This document shows positions 1 through 10,174 of a stretch of DNA of 64,000 nucleotides, in pieces. Every line of letters begins with the position of its first letter. Position 1 is the first letter of the stretch. Below the pieces are notes generated by a model, which saw only the letters and a list, made by a program, of their open reading frames with translations, was not told the origin of the DNA and did not search any database. Origin of the DNA: Hemileia vastatrix (lineage: Eukaryota; Basidiomycota; Pucciniomycetes; Pucciniales; Zaghouaniaceae); NCBI GenBank assembly GCA_030280995.1, contig JASXTE010000012.1, positions 7,477,001-7,541,000 of the forward strand, in the 5' to 3' direction. The translations under genes were made by a program, and so were the position numbers.

Positions 1-462
1 CCTCTCCCCCTGCTTCCAGATGAGCACCATTGGTCTTGATATGGTGTCTTAATAATTTCATCTACCTGCAGAATTTCTTAGAATCCTCCAGTTTACCAAG
101 TTCAGCCAGTTCCTTTAGTTCAAATGACTTCACTATAACAGGATGAATATTTTGATTTTTAGGTTAAATAACTGAAGGACTTTCTGAGACATGTGCAATT
201 TGATAGGTGCCTGTGTTGTGTGATCCAGGACATGATGAGGGTATTGGCTCATTTGTTTCAAATCCTTCCAGAAGTGGATACTCCTTATACCAAACATTTT
301 AAAAGTCAGAAACAACATCATCCTTCCAACTTTCACCAGCCATTTGCATTTGAGAAGCTTATTTTGGTTGACAATTGTGCCTTTGTCCACCCATTTAGAT
401 AATCTATTTCTGAAATTAAAAAAAAATTCAATTATATAGAAAAGAAAAGAAAAAACCAAAAA
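1..462. other. No recognisable gene
   Basis: AT-rich sequence with short open frames on both strands. None resembles a family I recognise, and neither codon use nor motifs support coding. Confidence 0.4.
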
Positions 463-770
463 AAAAATCAGCAAATTTTTATGGTGGGATAAGGTCTATA
501 ACTCATTAAACCAACATGCTCAGTATCTCAAAAACATTTTGTATTTAAAATTAATACAAATTTGTCCTGGTTGGGTTGAATATAATTCTGAAATAAATAA
601 AAAATTAAATAAAAGAAAAAGAAAAATGAAATAAAAGAAAAGAAAAAAAATTTTTTTCAGCAACTTTTTATGATAGCATAAGTTTACAACTAATTTAACC
701 AACATGCAGAGTATCTTAAGAAATTTTTGAAAAGAAACTTGAAACAATTTGGTCCTAGTTGGGTTTTAGG
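463..770. repeat. Diverged tandem duplication, period about 189 bp
   Basis: The stretch from about 463 (AT-rich, then the words aaccaacatg and gtcctggttgggtt near 509-577) recurs from about 656 (same words near 698-766). This makes two diverged copies with a period of about 189 bp. No coding potential is evident. Confidence 0.6.
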
Positions 771-850
771 AAAGATTCTTCAGAGTGCCTGGAAAAGGCC
801 CACCTTTTATGCCTTCAGATTTTTTAAAGCCCCATTTTTAAAATTTTTTT

Positions 851-1292
851 GTTGCCCCAGCAGTTTTTTTTTAGTCAATTTTTTTTTTTTTGCTTTTTTT
901 GTCCCAGAAGAATTGCTTCTTCTGGGACATCATTTTTTTCTAGAATTTCTTTTAATTTTTTTTTGGCGCCAGCAGACTTGCTTCTTCTGGGGAAACTTTT
1001 TATTTTTGGAAAAAAAATTTTTTTTAGCCCCATTTAAGCTTGCCCCAGCAGAGACAAGTCTGCTGGGGCAAAAAAATTACATGGTTGCCCCAGAAGACTT
1101 GCTTCTGCTGGGGCAAAAAATTTACATGGTTGCCCCAGAAGACTTGCTCTTCCTGGGGAAAAAAAAATTACGTGGTTCCCCCAGCAGACTCCCTTCTTCT
1201 GGGGCAAAAAAATTACATGGTTGCCCCAGCAGACTTGCTTCTGCTGGGTCAACTACTTGGCACAAGTCGCTTGCGTTTGCAAGCAACTTGTG
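851..1292. repeat. Array of 45-bp palindromic (hairpin) units
   Basis: Five units start at 1041, 1086, 1131, 1177 and 1222, a period of 45-46 bp. Each is an inverted repeat of the form TGCCCCAGcAGA...TCTgCTGGGGCA followed by an A-rich tail and ttacatggt. Weaker units lie at about 900-930 and 965-990. The array ends in an unrelated near-perfect 32-bp palindrome at 1261-1292. Open frames here on both strands are by-products of the palindromic period, which is a multiple of three. Confidence 0.85.
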
Positions 1293-1560
1293 AAAAAAAA
1301 TTTTCTTGAAAACTTTATGTCTCAAAGAAAAAAATGATGCTGTGCGCTCTCTCTTCACATGAATTATTTTTATTCATTAGATTTTAACTAGGCCTGGTAG
1401 TGGTATGGCTCCAGTAGAGGGAGAAAAAGTTTCTAGTTATGGGCCAGACACTGCCCTCAAGATTCTTCAAGAGCCGCAGTGGTCAAGAATGTAGTTTTTT
1501 TTGTATTTTTTTTAATTTACAATTTTTTCTTTTTCTTGCTTTTTTTCTTAATTATTTTTA
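1293..1560. other. No recognisable gene
   Basis: AT-rich spacer between two repeat blocks. I see no gene, RNA or regulatory site in it. Confidence 0.4.
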
Positions 1561-1569
1561 TTCTTGAAA

Positions 1570-2165
1570 TATGATTGAAGTCACATGCTGAAAGATGCAG
1601 TGTCTTTTCTGTTGCATGACTTTATTTCCATTTCTCTGGTTCAAAATATCAGATGGACTACAATAAAGTAAAATTGTGGTGAAACTAAGTAAAAGAAATG
1701 TAATACTAACATCACAATGCATCATTTTTAATGATTACACCAAAATCTTGTTCAATAATCAAGAATAGTCAGATAAAACTTGTGTTAGCATCTTGTATGG
1801 TAAATCAAAAAGGAGGAAAAAAGAATGTAGTGTTAAGAAGCAATAGGTCACGTGCTGAAAAGACGCAGCATCTTTTCTGCTCAATTGAAAGTTTTCCATT
1901 GAATCAGTAAATTTGAAAGAAATTAAAGAGGTAGAATAGACAAATAAGCCTTGAGTTAGCATCTTGTATGGTCAATCAAAAAGTAGAAAAAAAGAGTGTA
2001 GTGTTGAGAAAAGATGCAGCTTCTTTTCTTCTCACTTGAAAGTTTTGCATTGCACCAGTAAACTTGAAAGAAATTAATGAGGTTTAGCTGACAACTTGAA
2101 CTACAGAAGTTGAAATAAAGTCACATGATAGAAAAGATGCTGCTTCTTTTCAGCACGTGACTCAA
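1570..2165. repeat. Interspersed inverted repeats with CACGTG and GATGC cores
   Basis: Four related palindromic segments (about 1580, 1848, 2006 and 2117) share gtcacgtgctgaaaaga / tcttttcagcacgtgac halves around a gatgc(a/t)gc core. They are linked by a repeated spacer (agcatcttgtatggt near 1790 and 1961, period about 170 bp). These may be non-coding parts of the neighbouring Harbinger-type element H4. Confidence 0.6.
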
Positions 2166-2346
2166 TCACAATTCAGGCATAAAAATAATCAAAAAAATGT
2201 ACAAATAAAATTTGTAAAAGACTATGAATGTGGAAAAATGTCATATTACCTGAAATAACAATTAATCAATTAAAAAAGTCAAGTGATTTTTTAATGTGCT
2301 CATAAGTTTGGCCATTTTTATACATTCTGTAATAAATTCTTTTTTT
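2166..2346. other. No recognisable gene
   Basis: AT-rich sequence between the inverted repeats and the 3' end of the Myb-like pseudogene. No feature seen. Confidence 0.4.
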
Positions 2347-2887
2347 TTAAATTTTCTTGCTTTTCCAATTCACGACTTGACATTTCTCTTTGAAATTCAC
2401 AGTCTTTTGATTTCTCTGAGTGAAGATGAACTCTTTCCACCTCCTCTGCCTCAAATCTGGCCTTTTCAAAATTAGATTGAAGAAAAAAAAATTTTTCTCC
2501 AAATCTAAGGCCCTTTGATCTTTCATTAGCATATGATCAAACTTCATCTTCTCAAATACAAGGGCATTTTTGGCAATACAGGATTTTGTTACAAAAAGAG
2601 AAATGAAAAAAAATAAATTATTGAATAAAATATATAGTGACTTATTCTTACTTATATTTTTTTTCTCAAAATAATAATAAAGGGAAGCCTAAGAGCTGGA
2701 TAAAGTATTACCATGTTTTAAAAGATGGTTCAAGTTCATTGATGTTGAGGCTTGACACTTTAGTTTGGAATTTGAGCTACAGGGTTCAGGAAGTTCATCT
2801 AAAGCAGCTTCCAAAGCATGGTTCTAATTTGTGGGATCAATAATCTTTTTTGGAATTTGAGTTTGAGTAGGAGTAGGAGGAGACTAG

Positions 2888-2917
2888 GAAAGAAAGAAAG
2901 AAAGAAAGAAAGAAAGA
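2888..2917. repeat. (GAAA)n microsatellite
   Basis: About seven tandem GAAA units. It lies in the likely spacer between coding blocks of the decayed Myb-like gene. Confidence 0.9.
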
Positions 2918-3539
2918 GAAATTTAGAGAAGGATTTAAGAAAAAAGAAAAAGTAAACATACATCAGGCTCTGAGGACTCAGATCTGCTCTGAACTAATTG
3001 TTCTGCTTGATAGTCAGGATCATCTTTGGCTGAACTATGGTGAGAGGCTTCAGGGGATTGATCTCCTTCAAGTAAAGGTGTGTTAGGAGGATCATAGGAA
3101 GGTCTGGATCCAGAGGGTACATCTTTAGTAGTATCATGTAGAAACAAAGGGTTGACATCAACTCGGGAACCAAAAAGAATATCCATTTCCTCATAGTAAG
3201 GACATATGACATTGAGCTTTTTGGAAAAAGTGGTAATTCCAATTTCTAAATCCTCATCATAAACACCAAAGCCAGTAGAAGTGGAAGCAAAATGAGCCTT
3301 TTTATATTTTTATTGATAAATTTTGAACCTGTCCTTCATTTGCTTAGGAATGATGTCAATTCTCCCTTTTGTTTTTTTCTTTAGTTCATTTTCCATCAAC
3401 AAGAAGCCATTTACCTTTGATAAAGGTGGACATCGAATGCGGGTGGACTTCTCACATCCAAAACATGCATAATAATTTAATTATATTTTGAGGAAGTTGA
3501 TGACAAGATAATCTTCCTTTTTTAGCTGTCCAGACTTTG

Positions 3540-3544
3540 GTTTC
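3540..3544. repeat. Left target-site duplication of element A
   Basis: GTTTC here is repeated exactly at 12017-12021, directly outside the two LTRs. A 5-bp duplication is normal for Ty3/Gypsy integration. Confidence 0.9.
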
Positions 3545-4314
3545 TGTCACGCGCCACGTGACACTTGAGGCAAAAGCAGCTCATTAAATCAATAATATCA
3601 AGTTCTAAATCTATACTCGAAGCGCAGAAAGCAATTCTCCATAGCAACTGCAATTGCCCTTTGTGTACTTACTGTTCAACTGCGCTAGCCTAAACTCTAA
3701 ATCTAAATTAGTCAATCTCTCAATAGTGTGCCTTAGTCTCAATTTCAATAAGCGACGCACAGCGCTATGATCAACGTAATAGTACATTAGTAGTTTTCAT
3801 TAAAAGTTTGTTAATTAATTAAAAGGGGTCAATTGAGCATGGACGGATATTAGCGAAGAGGGTCTAAGTGTATGTTAGTAATGGTCAATGGTATGGGAAT
3901 GGTGCAATGAGAGGGAGGTAAATGCGAGGAGGAATAAAGGATATAAAAGGGTTGGGTATTTGGTTCAATATTCCTTAGAATTAAATTATAAAACGTATTT
4001 ACATTTAATAGTGGTAAAATCTTTAAGTTAAATCATTGTTATTGTATCTTTCTTTTATTTTCTCAATAATCATTTCTAAATCCTAAATCTTTGATTATTG
4101 AGTTTCCAACCCTTCGTGAGATCTTAAGAATTCCTATTACCTTTGAAACTATCTTATAATTCTCCTCAAACATACCTCGAACCTGTAGCTCTTACTTCGA
4201 GTGACCTTCGAATCACTTCCTCGAATCACTCCTCTGTGCTTCAAAGAAGTTTCTAAATCCCTCATCTCACTTTCAGGAACATCCTCGACCTTGTGCGTAG
4301 GTCTTCCGGTGACA
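3545..4314 (+). repeat. 5' LTR of element A
   Basis: 770 bp, TGTCAC...GTGACA, matching 11247-12016 with about seven differences, roughly half of them C/T or G/A in CpG context. It contains a TATA box at 3942-3948, and the inferred transcript start is near 3977. Confidence 0.95.
3942..3948 (+). promoter_or_regulatory. TATA box of the element A LTR promoter
   Basis: TATAAAA in the 5' LTR. A start about 25-35 nt downstream would fall at 3970-3980. That is where the sequence complementary to the primer-binding site begins (3977), which supports this as the start of the R region. The same arrangement is present in the 3' LTR. Confidence 0.6.
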
Positions 4315-4315
4315 G

Positions 4316-4329
4316 TATAATTTAATTCT
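4316..4329 (+). other. Primer-binding site of element A, self-priming type
   Basis: The 14 nt starting 2 nt after the LTR are perfectly complementary to AGAATTAAATTATA at 3977-3990, just downstream of the LTR TATA box. No TGG start or other complement of a tRNA CCA end is present here. In the Tf1/sushi group of Gypsy elements the 5' end of the transcript folds back to prime minus-strand synthesis. The position and complementarity fit that mechanism. It is an inference from sequence only. Confidence 0.65.
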
Positions 4330-4386
4330 CCGTAGTTCTCATTCTTTACACTACTACGTCCTTTTAGGTGTTTTTAAAGTTTTAAA

Positions 4387-5574
4387 ATGGCACCTGTTCA
4401 ATGCACTCCTCCTACTGGCACTACTACTAGAGCTCGCGCTAGGGGCAGGCCAACAGCCACAAGGTCTGTTTCCCGCACTCACTCTTTGGAACCACTTGAC
4501 CTTAGGGAATGGCAACATTCAGTTCAATCTGTAGAAGACATCCCACAAGATTTTGAGGATTCTAGTGATGAAGAAGAAGGAGAGGATACAATGCACGAGG
4601 CACCATCCGCCCCAGCCAATCACCCTTCTGGTCAATCCTCAGAACCTGGGCCATCTAACTCTCTGGAAGATTTCATGAGACTTTTCATGAAAACCCTTTC
4701 AAATACAATGTCTTCAGAGGGATCTAAGTTCAAAACTCCTTCTATGAAATCTCCTGACAAATTTGACGGAGATCACCCCGACAGATTGCGACCCTTCTTG
4801 CAAACCTGCAAGCTACTGTTCCATAATGACCCTCAAACCTTTAATAGCGACCAATCAAAAGTTGTTTACGCTTCTTCATTCCTAGCCGGGAAAGCAGCAA
4901 GATGGTTCAAACCTTATCTGCTCATGCTTTCTTCGACAGAAACCCACTTACTTATCAATAATTAGGAAAAGTTTGAAGATCAATTTTTTACGTTGTTTGG
5001 GGACCCTAATGAAACTGACAACGCAGAAATTGAACTTGATTTTCTTTGCATGAGTGATAATGGTAAAGCCTCTGAATATATCTTGAACTTCAGAGCACTT
5101 CAAACTTGAGTAGGTTGGAATGATGCTGCCCTTAAGTATCATTTCAAGAAAGGACTTCCTTCAAGGATTCTGGATCAATTAAATCTTCACGGTCAGAAGA
5201 TGACTACTTTAACGGATTTGATGGATCGAACCCTCGAACTTGATGGCGTTTATCAAGGACGACTTCATCATCGTTGATATGCCAACAAATCTCAAGGCCT
5301 AAACTTTAAATCGTGATCTTCTTCACACCCACGACCAAATCAATCCTCCTTGACTCAATCCAAACCCAATAAGGGAAAGGATAAACCTCGACCAAAAGGC
5401 TCAACCCCAGGCGATATCAGCAAAGTACTGGATCCTAAAGGGGAACTTAAAGAAGCTGAGAGGAAGAGACAAGCAGATAATGGGTTATGTATGTATTGTG
5501 GGGGTAAGCACAAGTTGGAAGACTGTGTAAAGTTGAAGGAAAGAGAAGGTACTAGTTCAAAGTCAAAAAACTAG
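4387..5574 (+). pseudogene. Gag of element A (four premature stops)
   Basis: Capsid/nucleocapsid protein of a Gypsy element. The N-terminus is Arg-rich, then acidic. Next comes a retrotransposon gag domain (KSPDKFDGDHPDRL, ASSFLAGKAARWF, EKFEDQFF and GLPSRILDQL regions), then a basic segment and one zinc knuckle CMYCGGKHKLEDC (about 5488-5526). The frame is broken by TAG at 4963 (a Trp is expected there) and TGA at 5107, 5275 and 5314, then ends in two TAGs at 5572-5577. Three of the four internal stops are TGA, consistent with CGA to TGA change. Pol follows in the -1 frame through the heptamer at 5565. Confidence 0.88.
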
Positions 5575-5608
5575 TAGATAGTTTACTTGTGTGCAAAGCA
5601 AACTATCT
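5565..5608 (+). promoter_or_regulatory. -1 ribosomal frameshift site, gag/pol of element A
   Basis: The heptamer A_AAA_AAC occupies 5565-5571 in the gag reading frame, and the gag stop TAG follows at once. Slipping -1 enters the pol frame, which is open from here. A 9-bp perfect stem (5576-5584 with 5600-5608, loop 15 nt) starts 4 nt downstream. Heptamer, frame, stop position and stem agree with known -1 frameshift signals. Function is inferred. Confidence 0.8.
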
Positions 5609-8600
5609 TATCTCTCCCAGTGCACAGAACCTCCATGTCTTAAGGACTGGAGTTGCCTTAAACCGCTTGAGAATCATTCTTTTTAAGGAGGATATCCCCT
5701 TCAGTTGTCTTATAGACTCTGGAGCATCAATTTCTTTTGTTAGTTTATCTTTTGCCGAGAAGCTTCAACTAAAATTTGCAGATGTCGATCAAACTCCAAT
5801 CTATTTGGTCAAATCAGAGGAACCCAAATATTGTGTAAGTAAGAAAGTTTTATGGGTTTTCAACTTTCCGAACTTTCCCCCCTTCGAGTGGGAATTATCA
5901 GTCTTGGACGCCCCAAGGATGGACAATACCATTCTTTGCCATGACTTTTTAATGCATTGGAATCCTGAAATTGATTGGACTAAGGGATTGATCACCCCAC
6001 GCTCTAAGTATATTTCTGATTCTTCAATGCAGGGCAATAGGGAGTTAAACAACCCCCCTGACAACGTCCTGCTAGAGGACAAATCTCTGCCAGATGACTT
6101 GCAAGCATCTGATCTATCTCTAAATGAGCAATTGGCTAACCCTTCTAGCTCGATGTCTTCACTCGAAGAGGATTTAAATTGCCTCGAAGAAATCAAATTC
6201 TGCTCTCTCAATACAGGTATCCCCTTGACAGATTCTCTCGAAGATGAAGAGGACAACCAAATCAATGTTGAAGCCATTAAATCAACTCTACCAGAAATCT
6301 ACCACGATTTCCTCGATGTTTTCTCAATCCGCAAGGCCGATAAGTTACCACCTCATCAACCCTATGACCATCAAATAGAGTTAATAGGCCCAGTACCTCT
6401 GGCAGGTCCTGTCTATTCTTTGTCGAAGGACGAATCACAAGTTCTTCGAGACTACATTGCAGAGAATGTAGCCAAAGGTTTCATCAGAGCCAGTAAATCT
6501 CCAACCGGCTCCCCTGTTCTCTTTGTAAAAAAAAAGGACGGTAGTCTTAGTTTATGTGTTGACTATAGAAAGCTCATCACAGTCACTAAGAAGAATGCAT
6601 ATCCTGTTCCTCCTATGTCATTACTTCTTACCCTTTTCAATAGTGCTAATTTCTTTTCTAAAATTGATCTTAGAGGCTCTTACAATCTGATTTGCATTGC
6701 AGAAGGTCATGAACCACTGACTGCAATGCGCCCTAGATTTGGTAGTTTTGAATATTTAGTTATGCCTTTCAGATTGTGTAACACACCTTCAACTTTTCAA
6801 ACTTTTGTCAATGACATCTTTCAAGATGTTGTTGAACAATTTGTAGTCGTCTATTTAGATGATATTTTAATATTCTCGAAAACACTAGATGAACATATTC
6901 ATCATTTTCGACAGGTCCTAAATCGTCTTCGAGATCATGGTCTCTACACCAAGCATAATAAATGCGAATTCCACCTCAAATAAATTGATTTTTTGGGTTT
7001 TACGTTGTCCACTGACGGTTTAGTCATGGATAACAAAAAAGTCCAGAAAATCCTGGAATGGCCTGAGCCCAAAACCATTAAATTGCTCCAAGGATTTTTG
7101 GGTTTTGCAAACTTCTATAGAAGATTTATTAAAGATTACTCTAAAACTATTTCCAATCTTACTTCTCTTCTTAGAAAAGACATTCCTTTTGTTTTTACTT
7201 CTACAGCACAAAAGGAATTTGAAGCACTAAAAACGGCGTTCACCACAGCCCCAATTCTTCGACATTTTGATCCTTCTGCTTCGACAATAGTTGAGACAGA
7301 TGCGAGCGATTATGCTATTGCAGGGGTCATCTCCCAATTAAATCCTGAAACAAATTTGTTTCATCCTGTTGCTTTTGAGTCATGCAAACTCATAGCCGCA
7401 GAATTAAATTATGAAATTCATGACAAAGAGCTTTTAGCTATTATCCATTGTCTTAAAAAATGGCATTCTTTTCTTCTCAGCCTAGATAGTCCTTTTCAAA
7501 TTTTAACAGATCATAATGCTTTAAAATACTTCATGTCTTCCAAAGTGTTAACCAGGCGACAAGCCAGGTGGGCTGAATTTTTGTCTGAATTTCCCTTCTC
7601 TATTTCCTATCGCCCAGGTAAAAACTGCATTGTCCCAGATATCTTGTCACGTCGGGACGACGTTTACCCACAGCGGGGGGACGCATTTGCTGACAAGAAC
7701 CCAGCAAATGTGCAATCAATTTTCAACAAATCAATGTTAACGACTCATCAACTTAATTCGATGAAAATTCAATCTTTTCAAAATCCACTATCCAACATCC
7801 TCAAAGCTCAGTCGAAGGACGATTATTTTTTAGGGTTAAAAAACAAAATACTCTCAAAGCAAGGGGCCAAAAGATTTAGTATTGAATCAGGTCTATTAGT
7901 CTTCGAAGGTAGAGTAGTCATACCCGACAACAATGAAATAAAATTATGGATTTTCAACAGTCGACATGATTCTCCATTACCTGGTCATTTTGGTGTTGAT
8001 AAAACCTACCAGTTAATAGCGAGGGATTTCTTCTGGCCAGGTATGACAAGGGAAATCAAGGCCTATATAAAAGCTTGTTACAAATGTAATAGGAATAAGG
8101 CTCCCCGTCACCGGAAGCATGGGTTGCTTCAACCACTTCCTATTCCCTCTAAAACTTGGGAATCTTTATCGATGGATTTCATTTCTCAACTTCCTTTTTC
8201 TAATGATTTTGATGCTATATTAGTAATAGTAGATAGATTTTCAAAAATGTCTATTTTCATTAAAACCACTACTACTGCTACAGCAGAAGACTTGTCAAAA
8301 TTGTTTCTAGAATATGTATTTTCCAAACACGGCTTACCAAATGATATTATTTCAGATAGAGGCTCTTTGTTTGTATCCACATTCTGGACCCAACTGTGTC
8401 GACAACTCAATATCACGAGGAACCTCTCCACGGCCTATCACCCTGAAACCGACGGTCAAACAGAAAGAGTTAACCAAATCCTCGAACAATATCTTCGAAT
8501 GTATGTCAGTTACCAACAAGACAATTGGACCACATGGTTACCACTGGCCAAATTTGCTTATAATAACTCGACTCATTCTTCGACACAAAAATCTCCCTTC

Positions 8601-9221
8601 AAAACTATTTATGGACGACATCCTCAATTCAACTCAATACATGTAGGAACTAATCATCCTGCGGAACATTATCTTTGAACTATATCACAACTCCAAGAAG
8701 AACTTAAAACAAATTTGGAATCAGAGATTCCAAGATATAAGGAACAGGCCGACAAACATTGACAATCTGCTCCTTCCTTTAAACCAGGCAACAAAGTATG
8801 GCTCAACGCATGAAACATTCGAACAACACGACCATCAAAGAAACTGGCTGAAAAGCACTTGGGACCATTCGAAATTGACTCTGAAGTCTCTAAAACTTCA
8901 TTTCAACTCAAGTTACCTCCTAAATGGCAGGCAATTCACCCTGTTTTCCATGTATCTCTCCTGGAACTGGCTCGAGAAATATACCCGGGCAAGAACCAAC
9001 CCCCTCCGGAACCGGTCGAAGTAGAAGATCATCTAGAGTGGGAAGTAAGTTGTATCCTTGATTCAAGAATGCGCAAGGGGAAACTTCAATACCTTGTGGA
9101 ATGGGAAGGCTTCCTCAATGACTCAGACAAAACATCCTGGGAACCAGCCATCAATGTTTCTAACGCCCCTGAACTCCTAAAATCTTTTCATTTGAAATAT
9201 CCTTTAAAACCAAAACCTTAA
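5571..9221 (+). pseudogene. Pol of element A: protease-RT-RNase H-integrase-chromodomain (four premature stops)
   Basis: Gypsy polyprotein in the -1 frame relative to gag. Visible in order: retropepsin LIDSGAS (Asp near 5714); RT with VDYRK and catalytic YLDD (near 6850); RNase H with ETDASDYA (near 7291); integrase H2C2 finger (H near 7976-7988, CYKCNRNK near 8079), then Asp in MDF (8171), Asp in ISDRG (8352) and Glu in QTERV (8461); and a C-terminal chromodomain with LEWEV and YLVEWEGF (9033-9200), which in chromoviruses targets heterochromatin. Stops are TAA at 6981 and TGA at 8676, 8760 and 8811. The three TGAs sit where Arg is expected. It is otherwise nearly complete. Confidence 0.93.
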
Positions 9222-10174
9222 AATTTCTTTAATTTTAAATTTTCATTTTCATTTTCTTTTTTCTCTTTCTCTTAAAAATCTAAAACACCTCTTAAATTTC
9301 TTAGCCTTGTTTTCTTTTTTTTTTCTCTCTCTTCTTTTTCTTTCTTCTCCTATAAAATTTTCTCCAAAACCAACTAAAAGTAAAATCAAAATTAAAATTA
9401 AAAAAAAAAAAAAAATTATTAAAATTTAAAATTAAAAAATTAAAAATTAAAAATAAAAATAAAATAAAAAAATAATAATAAAATAAAATAAAATAAAATA
9501 AAATAAGATAAATAGAATAAACATAAATAATAAAATAAAATAAAAAACTTTTAAATCTCTCTAAATGTTTTCTTTCTCTTTTCTTTTTCAATTCTCTAAA
9601 TACATTCTTTTCTTAAATTTAAAATTCTCTTTAAAAATTTTCTTTTCTAAAATTTATTCTCTCTTTAAAAATTTCTTTCCTTCAAATCATCAAAATCTTG
9701 TACGACACGACCATTTCTTCGAACTTAACTTCAACCTCTAAATCTCCCTATAAAATTCTTCGAACAAATGATTCTTCTTTTTCAAATTCTCTTTAAATTC
9801 TAATTCTGTTTTTTTTTCTTCCTCTCTTTTCAACTAAAAATTCCTAAAAAAATTAATAAACAACTTTTCGCAAATAACAAATTCTTCTTTCATTAAATTC
9901 TCATTTCAACAAACTCATCTCAATCACCAACCATTTTTTTTCTTTCTCTCTTCTCTTACATACATTTTTCTTTTAAAAACTTAAAACTTCCTTCAATTAA
10001 ATAACTTCTTTCTTTCTTATTTAAATTTCTTCTTTCAAATTCTAAAGCAAAATTTTATTTAAACTTTTTTTCTCTCTCTCCCAAATCTTATATAAAATAA
10101 TAATATTCACCTACAAAAATAAAAAAAAAATAAAATAAAATAAAACTAAAATACAATTCTAGTTTTCTACTTCT
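9222..10174. other. AT-rich spacer of element A
   Basis: Long A/T-rich low-complexity stretch between the pol stop and the antisense gene, with (AAAAT)n and TAAAATAAA runs at about 9400-9545 and pyrimidine-rich tracts elsewhere. No credible gene was seen. Confidence 0.7.

Larger units (their letters stand above)
2347..3544 (-). pseudogene. Harbinger-associated Myb/SANT-like protein, main part (copy H4)
   Basis: Minus-strand remains of the DNA-binding partner protein found in Harbinger-type transposons. Reading leftwards from 3539 I can follow GQLKKEDYL, a Cys/Gly stretch with CFGCEKSTR, SKVNGFLLMENEL, KGRIDIIPKQMKDRFKIYQ and MDILFGSRVDVNP, then a charged coiled-coil tail to about 2347. These match, block by block, the copies at 13.6-15.0, 32.9-34.3 and 55.7-57.0 kb. 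At least two in-frame TAA codons interrupt it. Its first codons lie 8.5 kb away at 12017-12110, because Gypsy element A is inserted between them. Confidence 0.75.

Noticed and set aside
1034..1358. Overlapping open frames on both strands rich in Leu-Gly-Gln or Phe-Phe-Ala
   Set aside because: They arise from the 45-bp palindromic array, whose period is a multiple of three; no initiation context or family match.
5801..6277. Minus-strand Ser-rich frame of 158 codons
   Set aside because: Antisense to the protease/RT linker of element A; no splice or start support.
9301..9591. Minus-strand Phe/Leu/Lys-rich frame
   Set aside because: Low-complexity A/T sequence; no protein-like composition.
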